Source of the DNA: Candidatus Adiutrix sp.
GTDB taxonomy: Bacteria > Desulfobacterota > Desulfarculia > Adiutricales > Adiutricaceae
Reading direction: 5' to 3'
Assembly: GCA_031273445.1 (NCBI GenBank)
Contig: JAISRV010000344.1
Span: 1 to 16,747 of the forward strand
DNA length: 16,747 nucleotides
A program made the position numbers and the translations under genes. Below are positions 7,263 through 14,498 of this stretch, one piece after another. Position 1 is the first letter of the stretch. Each line of letters starts with the position of its first letter. Under the pieces are notes generated by a model, which saw only the letters and a program-made list of their open reading frames with translations, ran no database searches and was not told the origin of the DNA.

Positions 7263-8871
7263 CATACTGGTGCGGGGCGTCAACTGGGTGGGCGACGCGG
7301 TCATGACGCTCCCCGCCTTGGCCGCCCTGGCCGACAATTTTCCCCGCGGCCGCCTGACGGTGCTGGCCCGCCCTTGGGTTGCGGCCGTTTACGAGGGCCA
7401 GAGAGGAGTGGCCGCGATCCTGGCCCATGATAAAAAAAGCCGAAACCTCCCGGCCCTGGTCAGGCTGGCCGGAGAATTGCGCCGGGCCAAATTCGACCTG
7501 GCGGTTCTTTTTCAAAACGCCTTTGCCGCGGCTCTGACGACGGCTCTGGCCGGCATCCCGGAGCGTTGGGGCTACGCCCGCGACTGGCGCGGCTTTCTCC
7601 TGACCAAAGCCATCGAACTGGCGCCGTCCGACCGCTATATTCATGAATCTTTCTATTATCTGAACATGCTGGAGCGGGCGGGCCTGACCGCCGCTTTTAC
7701 GCGGCCGCGCCTCAAGCCCGGCGCCCGGGGGCTGGCCGAGGCCGAAAGCCTGATCGGCCCGCCCGACGAGGACGGCTTTCTCCTGGCCCTGGCCCCCGGC
7801 GCGGCCTTCGGCGCGGCCAAGCAATGGCCGGCGGAAAACTTTGCCCAGGCCGCCGCCCTGATTCTGGAGCGCCGGCCCGGCCGGGTCATGATTCTGGGTT
7901 CGCCCGGCGAGGCCGGGGCGGCCGGACGGGCGGCCGCGCATCTGGCCGGGCTGGGGCTGGGGCCGGCCGTGCTCAATCTGGCCGGGCGCAGCGGCCTGGC
8001 CGGGGCCATCGGGCTGATGAGCCGGGCTTCCCTTCTCTTGACCAACGACTCCGGATTGATGCATCTGGGCGGCGCCTTGGATGTGCCCCTGGCGGCCGCT
8101 TTCGGCCCGACCGACCCGCGCACCACCGCGCCCCTGGGGCGGGCCCGCATGGTTCGTTCCGCCGCCCCCTGCGCGCCGTGTCTGAAACGCGAGTGCCCTT
8201 TGCCCGAGCGCGTCTGTTTTAACGGGACGACGCCTGAAAAGATGGCCCTGGCGGCCCTGGAACTGCTTGAGCCGCGCCCGGTCCGGCCGGAACTGAGCCC
8301 GGCCGTCTTTCTGGACCGCGACGGCACGATCAATTACGAGGCGGGCTATCTGTCGCGCCCGGAGGACCTGAAACTTCTGCCGGGCGCGGCCCGGGCCATA
8401 GCGGCGCTGAATCGTTCGGGCTTCAAAGTGGTGGTGGTCACCAACCAGTCCGGCCTGGCCAGGGGCTATTTCAGCCTGGCCGATCTGGAACGGGTCCACT
8501 TGCGCCTCCGGGAGCTTCTGGCGGCGGAAGGCGCCGGCCTTGACGGCCTCTATTTTTGCCCTCATCATGAAGAGGGCTGCGTGCCTGAATTCGCCCGGCC
8601 CTGCGACTGCCGCAAACCCGGCCTGGCCCTCTTTGAACTGGCGGCGCGGGAATTGCGCCTCGACCTGGCCCGCTCCTTCTGGGTGGGCGACCGGCTGCGG
8701 GATATCGAGGCGGCGGATATTTTCGGCGGGCGCGGCGTTCTGACGACTACCGGTTATGGGCTGGCGGAAGCGGCCGCGCTTTCCTCCGCCGGCCGCCAGC
8801 CCCATCTGGTGGCCCCGGATTTATGGCGCGCCTCGGAGTGGATACGCTCCTGGCAAGACGCGCCCGGCTGA
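7246..8871 (+). CDS. waaF: ADP-heptose:LPS heptosyltransferase II fused to D,D-heptose 1,7-bisphosphate phosphatase
   Basis: This is a 541-residue fusion. Residues 5 to about 345 are a GT9 heptosyltransferase: ILVRGVNWVGDAVMTLPAL at the N-terminus as in WaaF, KQWPAENFA mid-protein, the TNDSGLMHLGGAL and FGPTDP blocks, and the Cys-rich segment with C-x2-C-x4-C. Residues 353-541 are a GmhB-type HAD phosphatase: DRDGT with D357/D359, then a zinc-site pattern C438-x-H440 and C453-x-C455, spaced as in GmhB. The protein thus joins a step of ADP-heptose synthesis with use of the product. No in-frame ATG precedes the conserved start; TTG 7246 is most likely, with only a weak GAGA ribosome-binding sequence, and an ATT at 7213 is possible. 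Confidence 0.93.
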   Translation: MLKADDILVRGVNWVGDAVMTLPALAALADNFPRGRLTVLARPWVAAVYEGQRGVAAILAHDKKSRNLPALVRLAGELRRAKFDLAVLFQNAFAAALTTALAGIPERWGYARDWRGFLLTKAIELAPSDRYIHESFYYLNMLERAGLTAAFTRPRLKPGARGLAEAESLIGPPDEDGFLLALAPGAAFGAAKQWPAENFAQAAALILERRPGRVMILGSPGEAGAAGRAAAHLAGLGLGPAVLNLAGRSGLAGAIGLMSRASLLLTNDSGLMHLGGALDVPLAAAFGPTDPRTTAPLGRARMVRSAAPCAPCLKRECPLPERVCFNGTTPEKMALAALELLEPRPVRPELSPAVFLDRDGTINYEAGYLSRPEDLKLLPGAARAIAALNRSGFKVVVVTNQSGLARGYFSLADLERVHLRLRELLAAEGAGLDGLYFCPHHEEGCVPEFARPCDCRKPGLALFELAARELRLDLARSFWVGDRLRDIEAADIFGGRGVLTTTGYGLAEAAALSSAGRQPHLVAPDLWRASEWIRSWQDAPG

Positions 8872-8879
8872 GGCGGCGC

Positions 8880-8900
8880 GCCGCCGGCTTTCACGGCGGC
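8880..8900 (+). terminator. Hairpin between waaF-gmhB and the waaC-like gene
   Basis: GCCGCCG (8880-8886) pairs with CGGCGGC (8894-8900) around a seven-base loop, and a T-rich run (ATTTTTATT) begins five bases later. A 14-base palindrome (8872-8885) overlaps it. It could partly terminate or stabilise the mRNA between the two genes. The offset T-run makes efficient termination doubtful. Confidence 0.3.
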
Positions 8901-8941
8901 CAGGCTATTTTTATTGTAAAACAAAAAAGCCGAAATAAAAA

Positions 8942-9982
8942 ATGGCGGAACCCGGCAAGATTCTGATAGTGAAAATGAGCGCCCTGGGCGATGTGGTCAT
9001 GAGCCTGCCGGCTCTTCAGGCGCTGAGCCTCCGCTACCCGGCCGCGGCCATCGACTGGCTGGCGGAGCCGCCGGTTTATGGCCTTTTGGAGAAACACCCC
9101 CGGCTGGGCCGCGTTCTGGTCTGGCCGCGACGGAAACTGGGGCCTCTGGCCCGGGCCCGGCGCTTCGTAAAAACGGCCGGGCTGGCGCGCGCTTTTCTGC
9201 GGGAACTGCGGGCGGTCGAATACGATGTCGTGCTTGATCTTCAAGGCCTTTTGAAAAGCGCGGCCATGGTTTTCATCTCCAAAGGCCGCCGCAAGGTCGG
9301 CTTTGCCGGCTCCAGGGAAAAAACAGCCTGGGCCTTGAGCGAGCTCATGCCGGCCTATGATCCGGAACGCCACGCCGTCAGGCGCTATCTTGACGCCGCC
9401 GTTTATCTCGGCGCCGTCTATCCGGACCCGGAACCGCTTCGCTATTACGACCCGCCGCCGGAGGCCGCGCGCCGGGCCGACGAATGTCTTCAGGGCGATC
9501 ATCCCTTTATCGTGCTGAATCCGGGCGCCAGGTGGGCGACTAAACAGTGGCCGCTGGCCCATTGGGAAACCCTGGCCCGGGAACTGGGCCGCCAGGGCGG
9601 GCTTAGGGTCGTCATAACCGGCGGCCCCGAAGACCGGCCCTGGGGCGCGGCCATAAAAAAAGCCGCCTTGGGCGCCCCGCTTGATCTGTGCGGGCTGACC
9701 CCGCTGCCTGTTTTGGCCGCCGTCATGGAAAAAGCGGCCTTCGTCGTCACCGCCGACACCGGCCCCATGCATCTGGCCGCAGCGGTGGGGGCACGGGGGC
9801 TGGCCCTTTTCGGCCCGACCCGCCCCGCCCGCACCGGGCCTTTCGGCGGCCATTTTAAAATACTGACCCCGCCGCGGGATTGCCTGGGCTGCCTGAAACG
9901 CGTCTGCCCCACCGGCGGCTGTCTGGCCGAAATCGCCCCCCAAAGGGTGCTGGCCGAAATCCAGGGCGAAGCCCCGGGCTGA
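8942..9982 (+). CDS. waaC: LPS heptosyltransferase I-like glycosyltransferase (GT9)
   Basis: This 346-residue GT9 enzyme most resembles WaaC, which adds the first heptose to Kdo2-lipid A at the inner membrane. The N-terminus KILIVKMSALGDVVMSLPAL is typical of heptosyltransferase I. Later come NPGARWATKQWP, the nucleotide-sugar block with TADTGPMHLAAA and FGPTRPARTGP, and a C-terminal Cys cluster (C-x2-C-x4-C and a further Cys). It follows waaF-gmhB after a 70-base AT-rich gap with no clear ribosome-binding site, so the start is chosen from the conserved N-terminus. Another GT9 role such as heptosyltransferase III cannot be excluded. Confidence 0.88.
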   Translation: MAEPGKILIVKMSALGDVVMSLPALQALSLRYPAAAIDWLAEPPVYGLLEKHPRLGRVLVWPRRKLGPLARARRFVKTAGLARAFLRELRAVEYDVVLDLQGLLKSAAMVFISKGRRKVGFAGSREKTAWALSELMPAYDPERHAVRRYLDAAVYLGAVYPDPEPLRYYDPPPEAARRADECLQGDHPFIVLNPGARWATKQWPLAHWETLARELGRQGGLRVVITGGPEDRPWGAAIKKAALGAPLDLCGLTPLPVLAAVMEKAAFVVTADTGPMHLAAAVGARGLALFGPTRPARTGPFGGHFKILTPPRDCLGCLKRVCPTGGCLAEIAPQRVLAEIQGEAPG

Positions 9983-9985
9983 AGA

Positions 9986-10012
9986 CGCGCTCCGGCCAAA
10001 AGCGCGGTTTTC
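9986..10012 (+). terminator. Possible terminator of the LPS operon
   Basis: CGCGCT (9986-9991) pairs with AGCGCG (10001-10006) around a nine-base loop, followed by GTTTT. It lies just after the waaC-like stop and before the convergent cdsA stop. The stem is short and the T-run only four bases, so it is a weak candidate. Confidence 0.35.
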
Positions 10013-10030
10013 AGAGGCGCCGACTGCCCG

Positions 10031-10050
10031 GAAAAAGCTCCTTCTTTTTT
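10031..10050. terminator. A/T-rich hairpin between convergent genes
   Basis: AAAAAG (10032-10037) pairs with CTTTTT (10044-10049) over a six-base loop. It lies in the 72-base gap between the convergent waaC-like and cdsA genes and could act in either direction, but the stem is nearly all A-T pairs. Confidence 0.25.
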
Positions 10051-10054
10051 AGGG

Positions 10055-10894
10055 TCAAAGGGAATTCATCACCATTTCCGCGACGACATAGACCGGGGCG
10101 ATATTGAACAGCAGCGAGTCGATTCGGTCCCAGAACCCGCCGTGCCCCAGCAGCAATCCGGAAGAGTCTTTTATGCCGATGGCTCTCTTCAGAGCCGATT
10201 CGAACAGATCGCCGACAGCCCCCCAGAAGCCGAGAAACAGCCCCAGGACGGCCAGAAGCGGCAGCGAGGCCGACAGAAACCAGGCGCAGGCGGCCGAAAC
10301 GGCCATCGCCCCCGCCGCGCCGCCGAAAAGTCCGGAGACCGTCTTGTTGGGGCTGATCTTGGGGCATAGTTTCGGCCCCTTGACCTTGCTGCCGACATAA
10401 AAGGCCGCGGTGTCCGCCGCTATGGTGACCACGAGAACATAAACCAGCCATAAGCCGCCGGCGTCGAGCTTTTTCAGCAAAAGGAAAAACGACAGCAGAA
10501 AACTGAGGTAAATATGCCCCAGCGCGAAACGGCCCAGCAGATTCAAAAGCACCGGCCCGCTTTCGCGCTCCAGAGCCCACATGGCGTAAACGGCGCCCAT
10601 GGAAATAGCCCCCACCAGCCCGATCGACTGCCCGGAGGGGCCGTAAAAATAGGCTCCGGCCGCGGTCAGCGCCCAACCGGCCGCCCCCAGCCCGAAAAGG
10701 CCGATCCGGTCGTGCCCCAACAGGTTCCGGCTGTACTCCCACCAGGTCAAAGCGCCGATAGCCAGCATAACCAGAAAAAAGGGCAGGTAGTGATCGGTCA
10801 CGGCGCTGTAGACGATCGGCGGCAACAGGACGGCCGCCACCAGCCAGCGGCTCAAATTAGGCCCCAGGCGCTCTTTCAACTCATGTAGATCCAT
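10055..10894 (-). CDS. cdsA: Phosphatidate cytidylyltransferase (CDP-diacylglycerol synthase)
   Basis: CdsA converts phosphatidic acid and CTP to CDP-diacylglycerol, the precursor of all membrane phospholipids, in the inner membrane. The 279-residue protein has about seven or eight hydrophobic segments and the conserved SPNKTVSG at 181-188. Its C-terminal family signature fits fully: S233-x-x-K236-R237, K242-D243, then GHGGFWDRID at 250-259 with the catalytic Asp pairs. The ATG is followed closely by the first helix; AAGGG lies about 12 bases upstream. It is the last gene of a minus-strand group, 77 bases after the 149-residue unknown gene, and is probably co-transcribed from the nagZ promoter. 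Confidence 0.94.
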   Translation of the reverse strand: MDLHELKERLGPNLSRWLVAAVLLPPIVYSAVTDHYLPFFLVMLAIGALTWWEYSRNLLGHDRIGLFGLGAAGWALTAAGAYFYGPSGQSIGLVGAISMGAVYAMWALERESGPVLLNLLGRFALGHIYLSFLLSFFLLLKKLDAGGLWLVYVLVVTIAADTAAFYVGSKVKGPKLCPKISPNKTVSGLFGGAAGAMAVSAACAWFLSASLPLLAVLGLFLGFWGAVGDLFESALKRAIGIKDSSGLLLGHGGFWDRIDSLLFNIAPVYVVAEMVMNSL

Positions 10895-10971
10895 TTTAGC
10901 TTCGCCCTTCAGGAAGATTTTTTCCGGCCGCCCTTGGCCTAATGGACTGTGCGGTTGGAAGGAACTAACCG

Positions 10972-11421
10972 TCAGCCGTTAAAGGTCAGACAGGTGGTCC
11001 AGGCTGAAACCAGGTCGTTTTTTAAAAAAGCGAAACCGCGGCCGTGATATTCCAGAAGAGACCGGCGCATCAGCACCTCCTGCCCCCAATAGGCGCCGCT
11101 GCGCGACTGCCAGGGCGACATGATGGAGTCGCCGACCATAACGTAAAGCCCCAAAATAGGCTCCGGCCCGCCGGTTTCGGATTTCCATTCCGTAAAAACG
11201 GCCTTTTCGCCCAGGGGCTGCACTTCATAACGGCTGCTGATGGTCTGGGTCTGCCCGGTGTTGATGGTCAACTGCCCTTCCACCACCCACAGGTCCGGCT
11301 CATGAATGACGACCAGTTGGCCTTGCTGAGGAAAAGGGTTATGGTTGGAATCGTAAAAAACGCCGGAAACGTCCCACAGGCCGGGCTTGAGCAGGTAGGA
11401 ATGGACGGATTGATCAATCAT
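10972..11421 (-). CDS. Conserved-looking protein of unknown function (149 residues)
   Basis: I do not recognise a named family. The 149-residue protein has no signal peptide or membrane segment and is rich in aromatic and beta-prone residues, with alternating Gly, Trp and Tyr, suggesting a small soluble beta-barrel or sandwich. Its start overlaps the nagZ stop by four bases (ATGA at 11418-11421), so it is translationally coupled to nagZ and is probably a real gene. Its DNA looks less GC-rich than its neighbours, which could reflect later acquisition. Position between nagZ and cdsA suggests, but does not show, an envelope-related role. Confidence 0.75.
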   Translation of the reverse strand: MIDQSVHSYLLKPGLWDVSGVFYDSNHNPFPQQGQLVVIHEPDLWVVEGQLTINTGQTQTISSRYEVQPLGEKAVFTEWKSETGGPEPILGLYVMVGDSIMSPWQSRSGAYWGQEVLMRRSLLEYHGRGFAFLKNDLVSAWTTCLTFNG

Positions 11422-12578
11422 ATGTTTCCTTTTTGATCCAACGGGTCAATAGGCGCCTCAGAACCAGCGTTAAAACCAGAGGCGGCCGTCAGGCGGCGGA
11501 ACCACTCGTCGCGCGCCCTTAGACGAGGCCAGCCGTCTTCAAGTCGGCGCAATAAGAGGGCCTGACGGCTGAAGGCGTCTTCAAGCCGGGTTTCGGAAAG
11601 CCGGCCCCGCGCCACGGCTTCCGCCAGGCCGCGGCGGCATTCGTCAATATAATCAGCCCGGCGGCAAACCAGGAGAAAATCATGCCCGGCCCGCACGGCC
11701 CGCACGGCCGCTTCGCCGATAGGCTGATTTTTCAGCGCCCCCATTTCCAGATCGTCGGTCAGGACAGGCCCCTGGAAGCCGAGGTCTTTTTTCAAAAGCC
11801 CCACGATCCGCTCTGAAAAAGTGGCGGGATATTCCGCGTCCAGGGCGGGATAAAGGGCATGGGTCGTCATGACGGCCGGAAGATCGCGGACGATCAGGCG
11901 ACGGAAAGGCTCGACGTCCACCAACATCAGACGGTCTCCGGGGACGGCGATGACCGGCAGGTCCTGATGGGGATCGACGGCCGCCGAACCCAGCCCCGGA
12001 AAATGTTTGGCGCAGCTTAAAACGCCGCAACGCCGGCAGGCATCGACAAAAGCCAGGCCAAAATTCGCGACCGTCTCAGGGTCGTCGCCGTAACTGCGGG
12101 AGCCGACGAAAGCCGAAAGCGGCGAAGAAACGTCCGCCACCGGCGCGAAGTTGAAATTAAAGCCCGTCGCCGCCAGTTCGGCGGCGGCCCGCTCAATCAG
12201 CTCCCCCATTTCCGAAGCGGTCAGCCCGGCGGCCAGTTCCGAAGCCGGCGGTACGGCCGTATAGGGCGGCGGCAGGCGCTGCACCGTGCCGCCTTCATGG
12301 TCTATGGCGACCAAAAGAGGGCGGCCCGTCAAACTCAGGCTCAGGCCGGAAGCTTTTTCTATAAGCCGCCGCAGACGCGCCGGGCCGTCAGGTTCAGGAT
12401 AGTTGCGGCGAAAAAAAACCAGCCCGGCCGGGCGAACCGCCGTGATCAGAGTCTCCAGCTCCGGAGAAAAATCAACGCCCTCAAAGCCCACAATCAACAG
12501 ACGGCCCGCCGCCTCGTTCAGCCATGGGCTGTCAGCCCGATGATCAACGTCGCTTCCTATGGTTTTACTCACGCCCAT
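11418..12578 (-). CDS. nagZ: Beta-N-acetylhexosaminidase (GH3, NagZ-type)
   Basis: NagZ removes N-acetylglucosamine from muropeptides in the cytoplasm during peptidoglycan recycling. The 386-residue protein has the GH3 fold markers: the AIDHEGGTVQRL block at 91-102, KHFPGLG at 191-197 followed by D202-x-H204 (the Asp-His acid/base pair of NagZ enzymes), and LTDDLEMG at 273-280 holding the nucleophile Asp. There is no signal peptide, consistent with a cytosolic enzyme. After about residue 335 the C-terminus is helical and charged. A consensus promoter ends only seven bases before the ATG, so the mRNA is probably leaderless if this start is right. It leads the nagZ-unknown-cdsA group. Confidence 0.9.
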   Translation of the reverse strand: MGVSKTIGSDVDHRADSPWLNEAAGRLLIVGFEGVDFSPELETLITAVRPAGLVFFRRNYPEPDGPARLRRLIEKASGLSLSLTGRPLLVAIDHEGGTVQRLPPPYTAVPPASELAAGLTASEMGELIERAAAELAATGFNFNFAPVADVSSPLSAFVGSRSYGDDPETVANFGLAFVDACRRCGVLSCAKHFPGLGSAAVDPHQDLPVIAVPGDRLMLVDVEPFRRLIVRDLPAVMTTHALYPALDAEYPATFSERIVGLLKKDLGFQGPVLTDDLEMGALKNQPIGEAAVRAVRAGHDFLLVCRRADYIDECRRGLAEAVARGRLSETRLEDAFSRQALLLRRLEDGWPRLRARDEWFRRLTAASGFNAGSEAPIDPLDQKGNI

Positions 12579-12585
12579 GCTTTAA

Positions 12586-12614
12586 ATTATATACCTAATC
12601 CCCAAATGTATCAA
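12586..12614 (-). promoter_or_regulatory. Sigma-70 promoter of nagZ
   Basis: Reading the minus strand, TTGATA (12614-12609) and a perfect TATAAT (12591-12586) are separated by exactly 17 bases. The next seven bases lead straight into the nagZ ATG at 12578, which puts the transcription start at or within a base or two of the A of the ATG. Confidence 0.8.
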
Positions 12615-12656
12615 CCAGGGCTTCGCCCTCCCCGACGCTTCATCTCCGCAGTTTTG

Positions 12657-12665
12657 TGCTATAAT
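12657..12665 (+). promoter_or_regulatory. Extended -10 promoter candidate in the divergent region
   Basis: TGCTATAAT is a perfect extended -10 element (TGn plus TATAAT) with no convincing -35. A transcript from about 12672 would run through a GGAGG-containing stretch with no long ORF. It would then meet an inverted repeat (TTGAAAA 12715-12721 with TTTTCAA 12728-12734) before the next gene's own -10. This is either an extra promoter for the secreted-protein gene or a small untranslated RNA. Confidence 0.35.
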
Positions 12666-12770
12666 TGCAGATCTGGACATTAGGCCGACCGGAGGCGACA
12701 GTCCCCTAAAAATATTGAAAAATCGCCTTTTCAAGATTTTCTCTTCAAGTAAATTCGCCTCATTATATTC

Positions 12771-12776
12771 TATAAT
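12771..12776 (+). promoter_or_regulatory. -10 box upstream of the poly-Met secreted protein
   Basis: A perfect TATAAT lies 38 bases before the ATG at 12815, with no good -35 at normal spacing, so it may need an activator. A clear ribosome-binding site GGAG (12805-12808) lies six bases before the ATG. Confidence 0.45.
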
Positions 12777-12814
12777 CTCCCGCGCATAGCGCGCGACTTG
12801 AACTGGAGAAAAAA

Positions 12815-13306
12815 ATGGGCCGTTTTGTCCTTCTGTGGGTTATGATGATGATGATGATGATGATGATGATGCCGGCCGCTCCGGTCTGGGCTTTCAACTT
12901 TGACCAATATCAGCCAGGCGACCTGGACGCGGTTTGGAACGATGCCCGCTTTGAAGGGGAAGACTCGGAGGGTCTCGTCATTTTTCAACCTCAAAAACTG
13001 CGCCTGGAAGCCAGGCTAAACCGCCAGGCTTATCCTTGCCCGACCGGCGTGATGAAAACCGCCCTGACCATGCTCGGCCTGCCGCCTGAGGCGCTGACGG
13101 AAATGCCTATCAGCCGCTGCCTGGAGGTCAGCGCCCCTTCCGGCCGACCGGTCGTCTTGTATATCCAGGATGTCCTGGCGGAGCCCTTGAGCCGGGAAAT
13201 ACCCTCCGGCGGCCGGATAATTCTGTTCTGCGACTATATTTTCCGGAGTTCCAGGGGGCCGGGCCTCCTGCTCAATGAATTTCAGGCTCTCCCGGCCCAG
13301 CCGTAA
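12815..13306 (+). CDS. Small secreted protein with a poly-methionine signal peptide
   Basis: This 163-residue protein is of unknown function. Residues 1-26 form a signal peptide whose hydrophobic core is ten consecutive methionines (residues 10-19), ending with PVWA before FNFD, a good signal peptidase I site. The mature part, about 137 residues, is soluble with Cys at 74, 102 and 138 and many Pro and Leu; I recognise no family. GGAG at 12805-12808 sits six bases before the ATG, so the start is well supported and the later ATGs of the run are unlikely starts. It is divergent from nagZ and is followed after 52 bases by the aminotransferase gene. Periplasmic location is inferred. Confidence 0.8.
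   Translation: MGRFVLLWVMMMMMMMMMMPAAPVWAFNFDQYQPGDLDAVWNDARFEGEDSEGLVIFQPQKLRLEARLNRQAYPCPTGVMKTALTMLGLPPEALTEMPISRCLEVSAPSGRPVVLYIQDVLAEPLSREIPSGGRIILFCDYIFRSSRGPGLLLNEFQALPAQP
12842..12871 (+). repeat. (ATG)10 trinucleotide microsatellite
   Basis: Ten uninterrupted ATG triplets lie in frame within the signal-peptide coding region. Loss or gain of units by slippage would shorten or lengthen the hydrophobic core without changing the frame. Confidence 0.97.
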
Positions 13307-13358
13307 AAAGACGGTTGTTCCGGCGCCAGGCTTAAAAAGCGAGGCAAGTTAAAAGACC

Positions 13359-14498
13359 ATGGAAGTGCCCATTTTAAAAATACCCTTCGACTCTTCCGAC
13401 GTGAAAACCATCTGCGGCCGGCTGGAAAAAATGCTTCTGGAAGGCCAGTTGGCCATGGGGGAACAGGTTCGGGCCTTCGAGGCGGAATTCGCCGCTTTTT
13501 GCGGAACCCCGCTGGCCCTGGGCTGCGCCAACGGCACCGCCGCGCTGGAACTCATCGCCCGAGGGCTTGATCTGGAAGGCGCTTCAGTCGCCGTGCCGGC
13601 CAACACCTTCATGGCCACGGCCCTGGCCCCGATAGCCGCCGGGGCGCGCGTCATTCTGGTGGATTGCGATCCGGTCTATTTTCAAATGTGCCCGATCGAC
13701 CTGGCCCGCAAAATACGGCCCGACACCAGGGCCGTGTTCCTGACGCACATCGGAGGCTTTATTTCTCCGGACTGGCGACGCATCAGGGCCATAGCCGAGC
13801 AAAACGGCGCCGCCTTCATCGAAGACGCGGCCCACGCCCATGGCGCGGAAACGCCTGAAGGGCGGGCCGGCAGCCTTGGCCGGGCCGGGGCTTTTTCCTT
13901 TTTCCCTACCAAGGTGCTGACCACGGCGGAAGGAGGCATGGTCGTCACGGCCGACCAGGCCCTCTACGAACGCCTTCTGGCCCTGCGCCAGCACGGGCAG
14001 GCCCGGCCCGGCAGCAACATTCACCAGAGCTTCGGCCTCAACTACCGCCCCTCCGAAATACACGCCCTCCTGGGTCTGGCCATGATGGCCAAAGCCGACC
14101 GGATACTGGCCGCCCGCCGTCGGGCCGCGCGGCTCTATGACGAACTCCTGAGCGGTTCGGAAATAAGCCCGGTGCTCCCTCCGCCGGGGCAGAAGCCGGC
14201 CTATTACAAATACATGGCCCTTTTGCCGGAGAAGGCGGAGAGGGCGGCCCTGAAAACGCGGCTTCGCGAAGAGTTCAGGATCAGCCTGCCGGGCGAAGTC
14301 TACAGCCTGCCGGGGCATGAACAGCCGCTCTGGCGCAACCGCCCGCAATATCTGGCCGCCCCGCCGGCGCCGCTGCCCGTGACCTCCATGGTCGCCGCGC
14401 GCCAGATCTGCCTGCCGCTTTACCCGGAAATAACTGAAGAGGCCCAGCGCTATGTGACGGAAAGCCTAATGCGCGTTCTGCGGGAGGCCGGCTCATGA
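13359..14498 (+). CDS. DegT/DnrJ/EryC1-family PLP-dependent sugar aminotransferase
   Basis: This 379-residue enzyme belongs to the aminotransferase family that aminates nucleotide-linked keto sugars for surface polysaccharides or LPS. Typical features are the N-terminal VPILKIPFDSSD entry, the CANGTAALEL cofactor-binding block, VPANTFMATA, the IEDAAHAHGA block and the PLP lysine K185 within FFPTKVLTTAEGG. Length is normal. The start ATG at 13359 begins the conserved N-terminus, although the ribosome-binding site is weak. No other nucleotide-sugar genes are nearby, so the sugar cannot be named. Its stop overlaps the next gene by four bases. Confidence 0.9.
   Translation: MEVPILKIPFDSSDVKTICGRLEKMLLEGQLAMGEQVRAFEAEFAAFCGTPLALGCANGTAALELIARGLDLEGASVAVPANTFMATALAPIAAGARVILVDCDPVYFQMCPIDLARKIRPDTRAVFLTHIGGFISPDWRRIRAIAEQNGAAFIEDAAHAHGAETPEGRAGSLGRAGAFSFFPTKVLTTAEGGMVVTADQALYERLLALRQHGQARPGSNIHQSFGLNYRPSEIHALLGLAMMAKADRILAARRRAARLYDELLSGSEISPVLPPPGQKPAYYKYMALLPEKAERAALKTRLREEFRISLPGEVYSLPGHEQPLWRNRPQYLAAPPAPLPVTSMVAARQICLPLYPEITEEAQRYVTESLMRVLREAGS

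Noticed and set aside
7174..8805. 543-codon minus-strand open frame opposite waaF-gmhB
   Set aside because: Shadow of high third-position GC; composition is non-protein-like and the plus-strand protein has two sets of catalytic motifs.
12770..12994. Minus-strand frame with a run of ten histidines
   Set aside because: It is only the antisense reading of the (ATG)10 repeat, with no ribosome site; not a metal-binding protein or tag.
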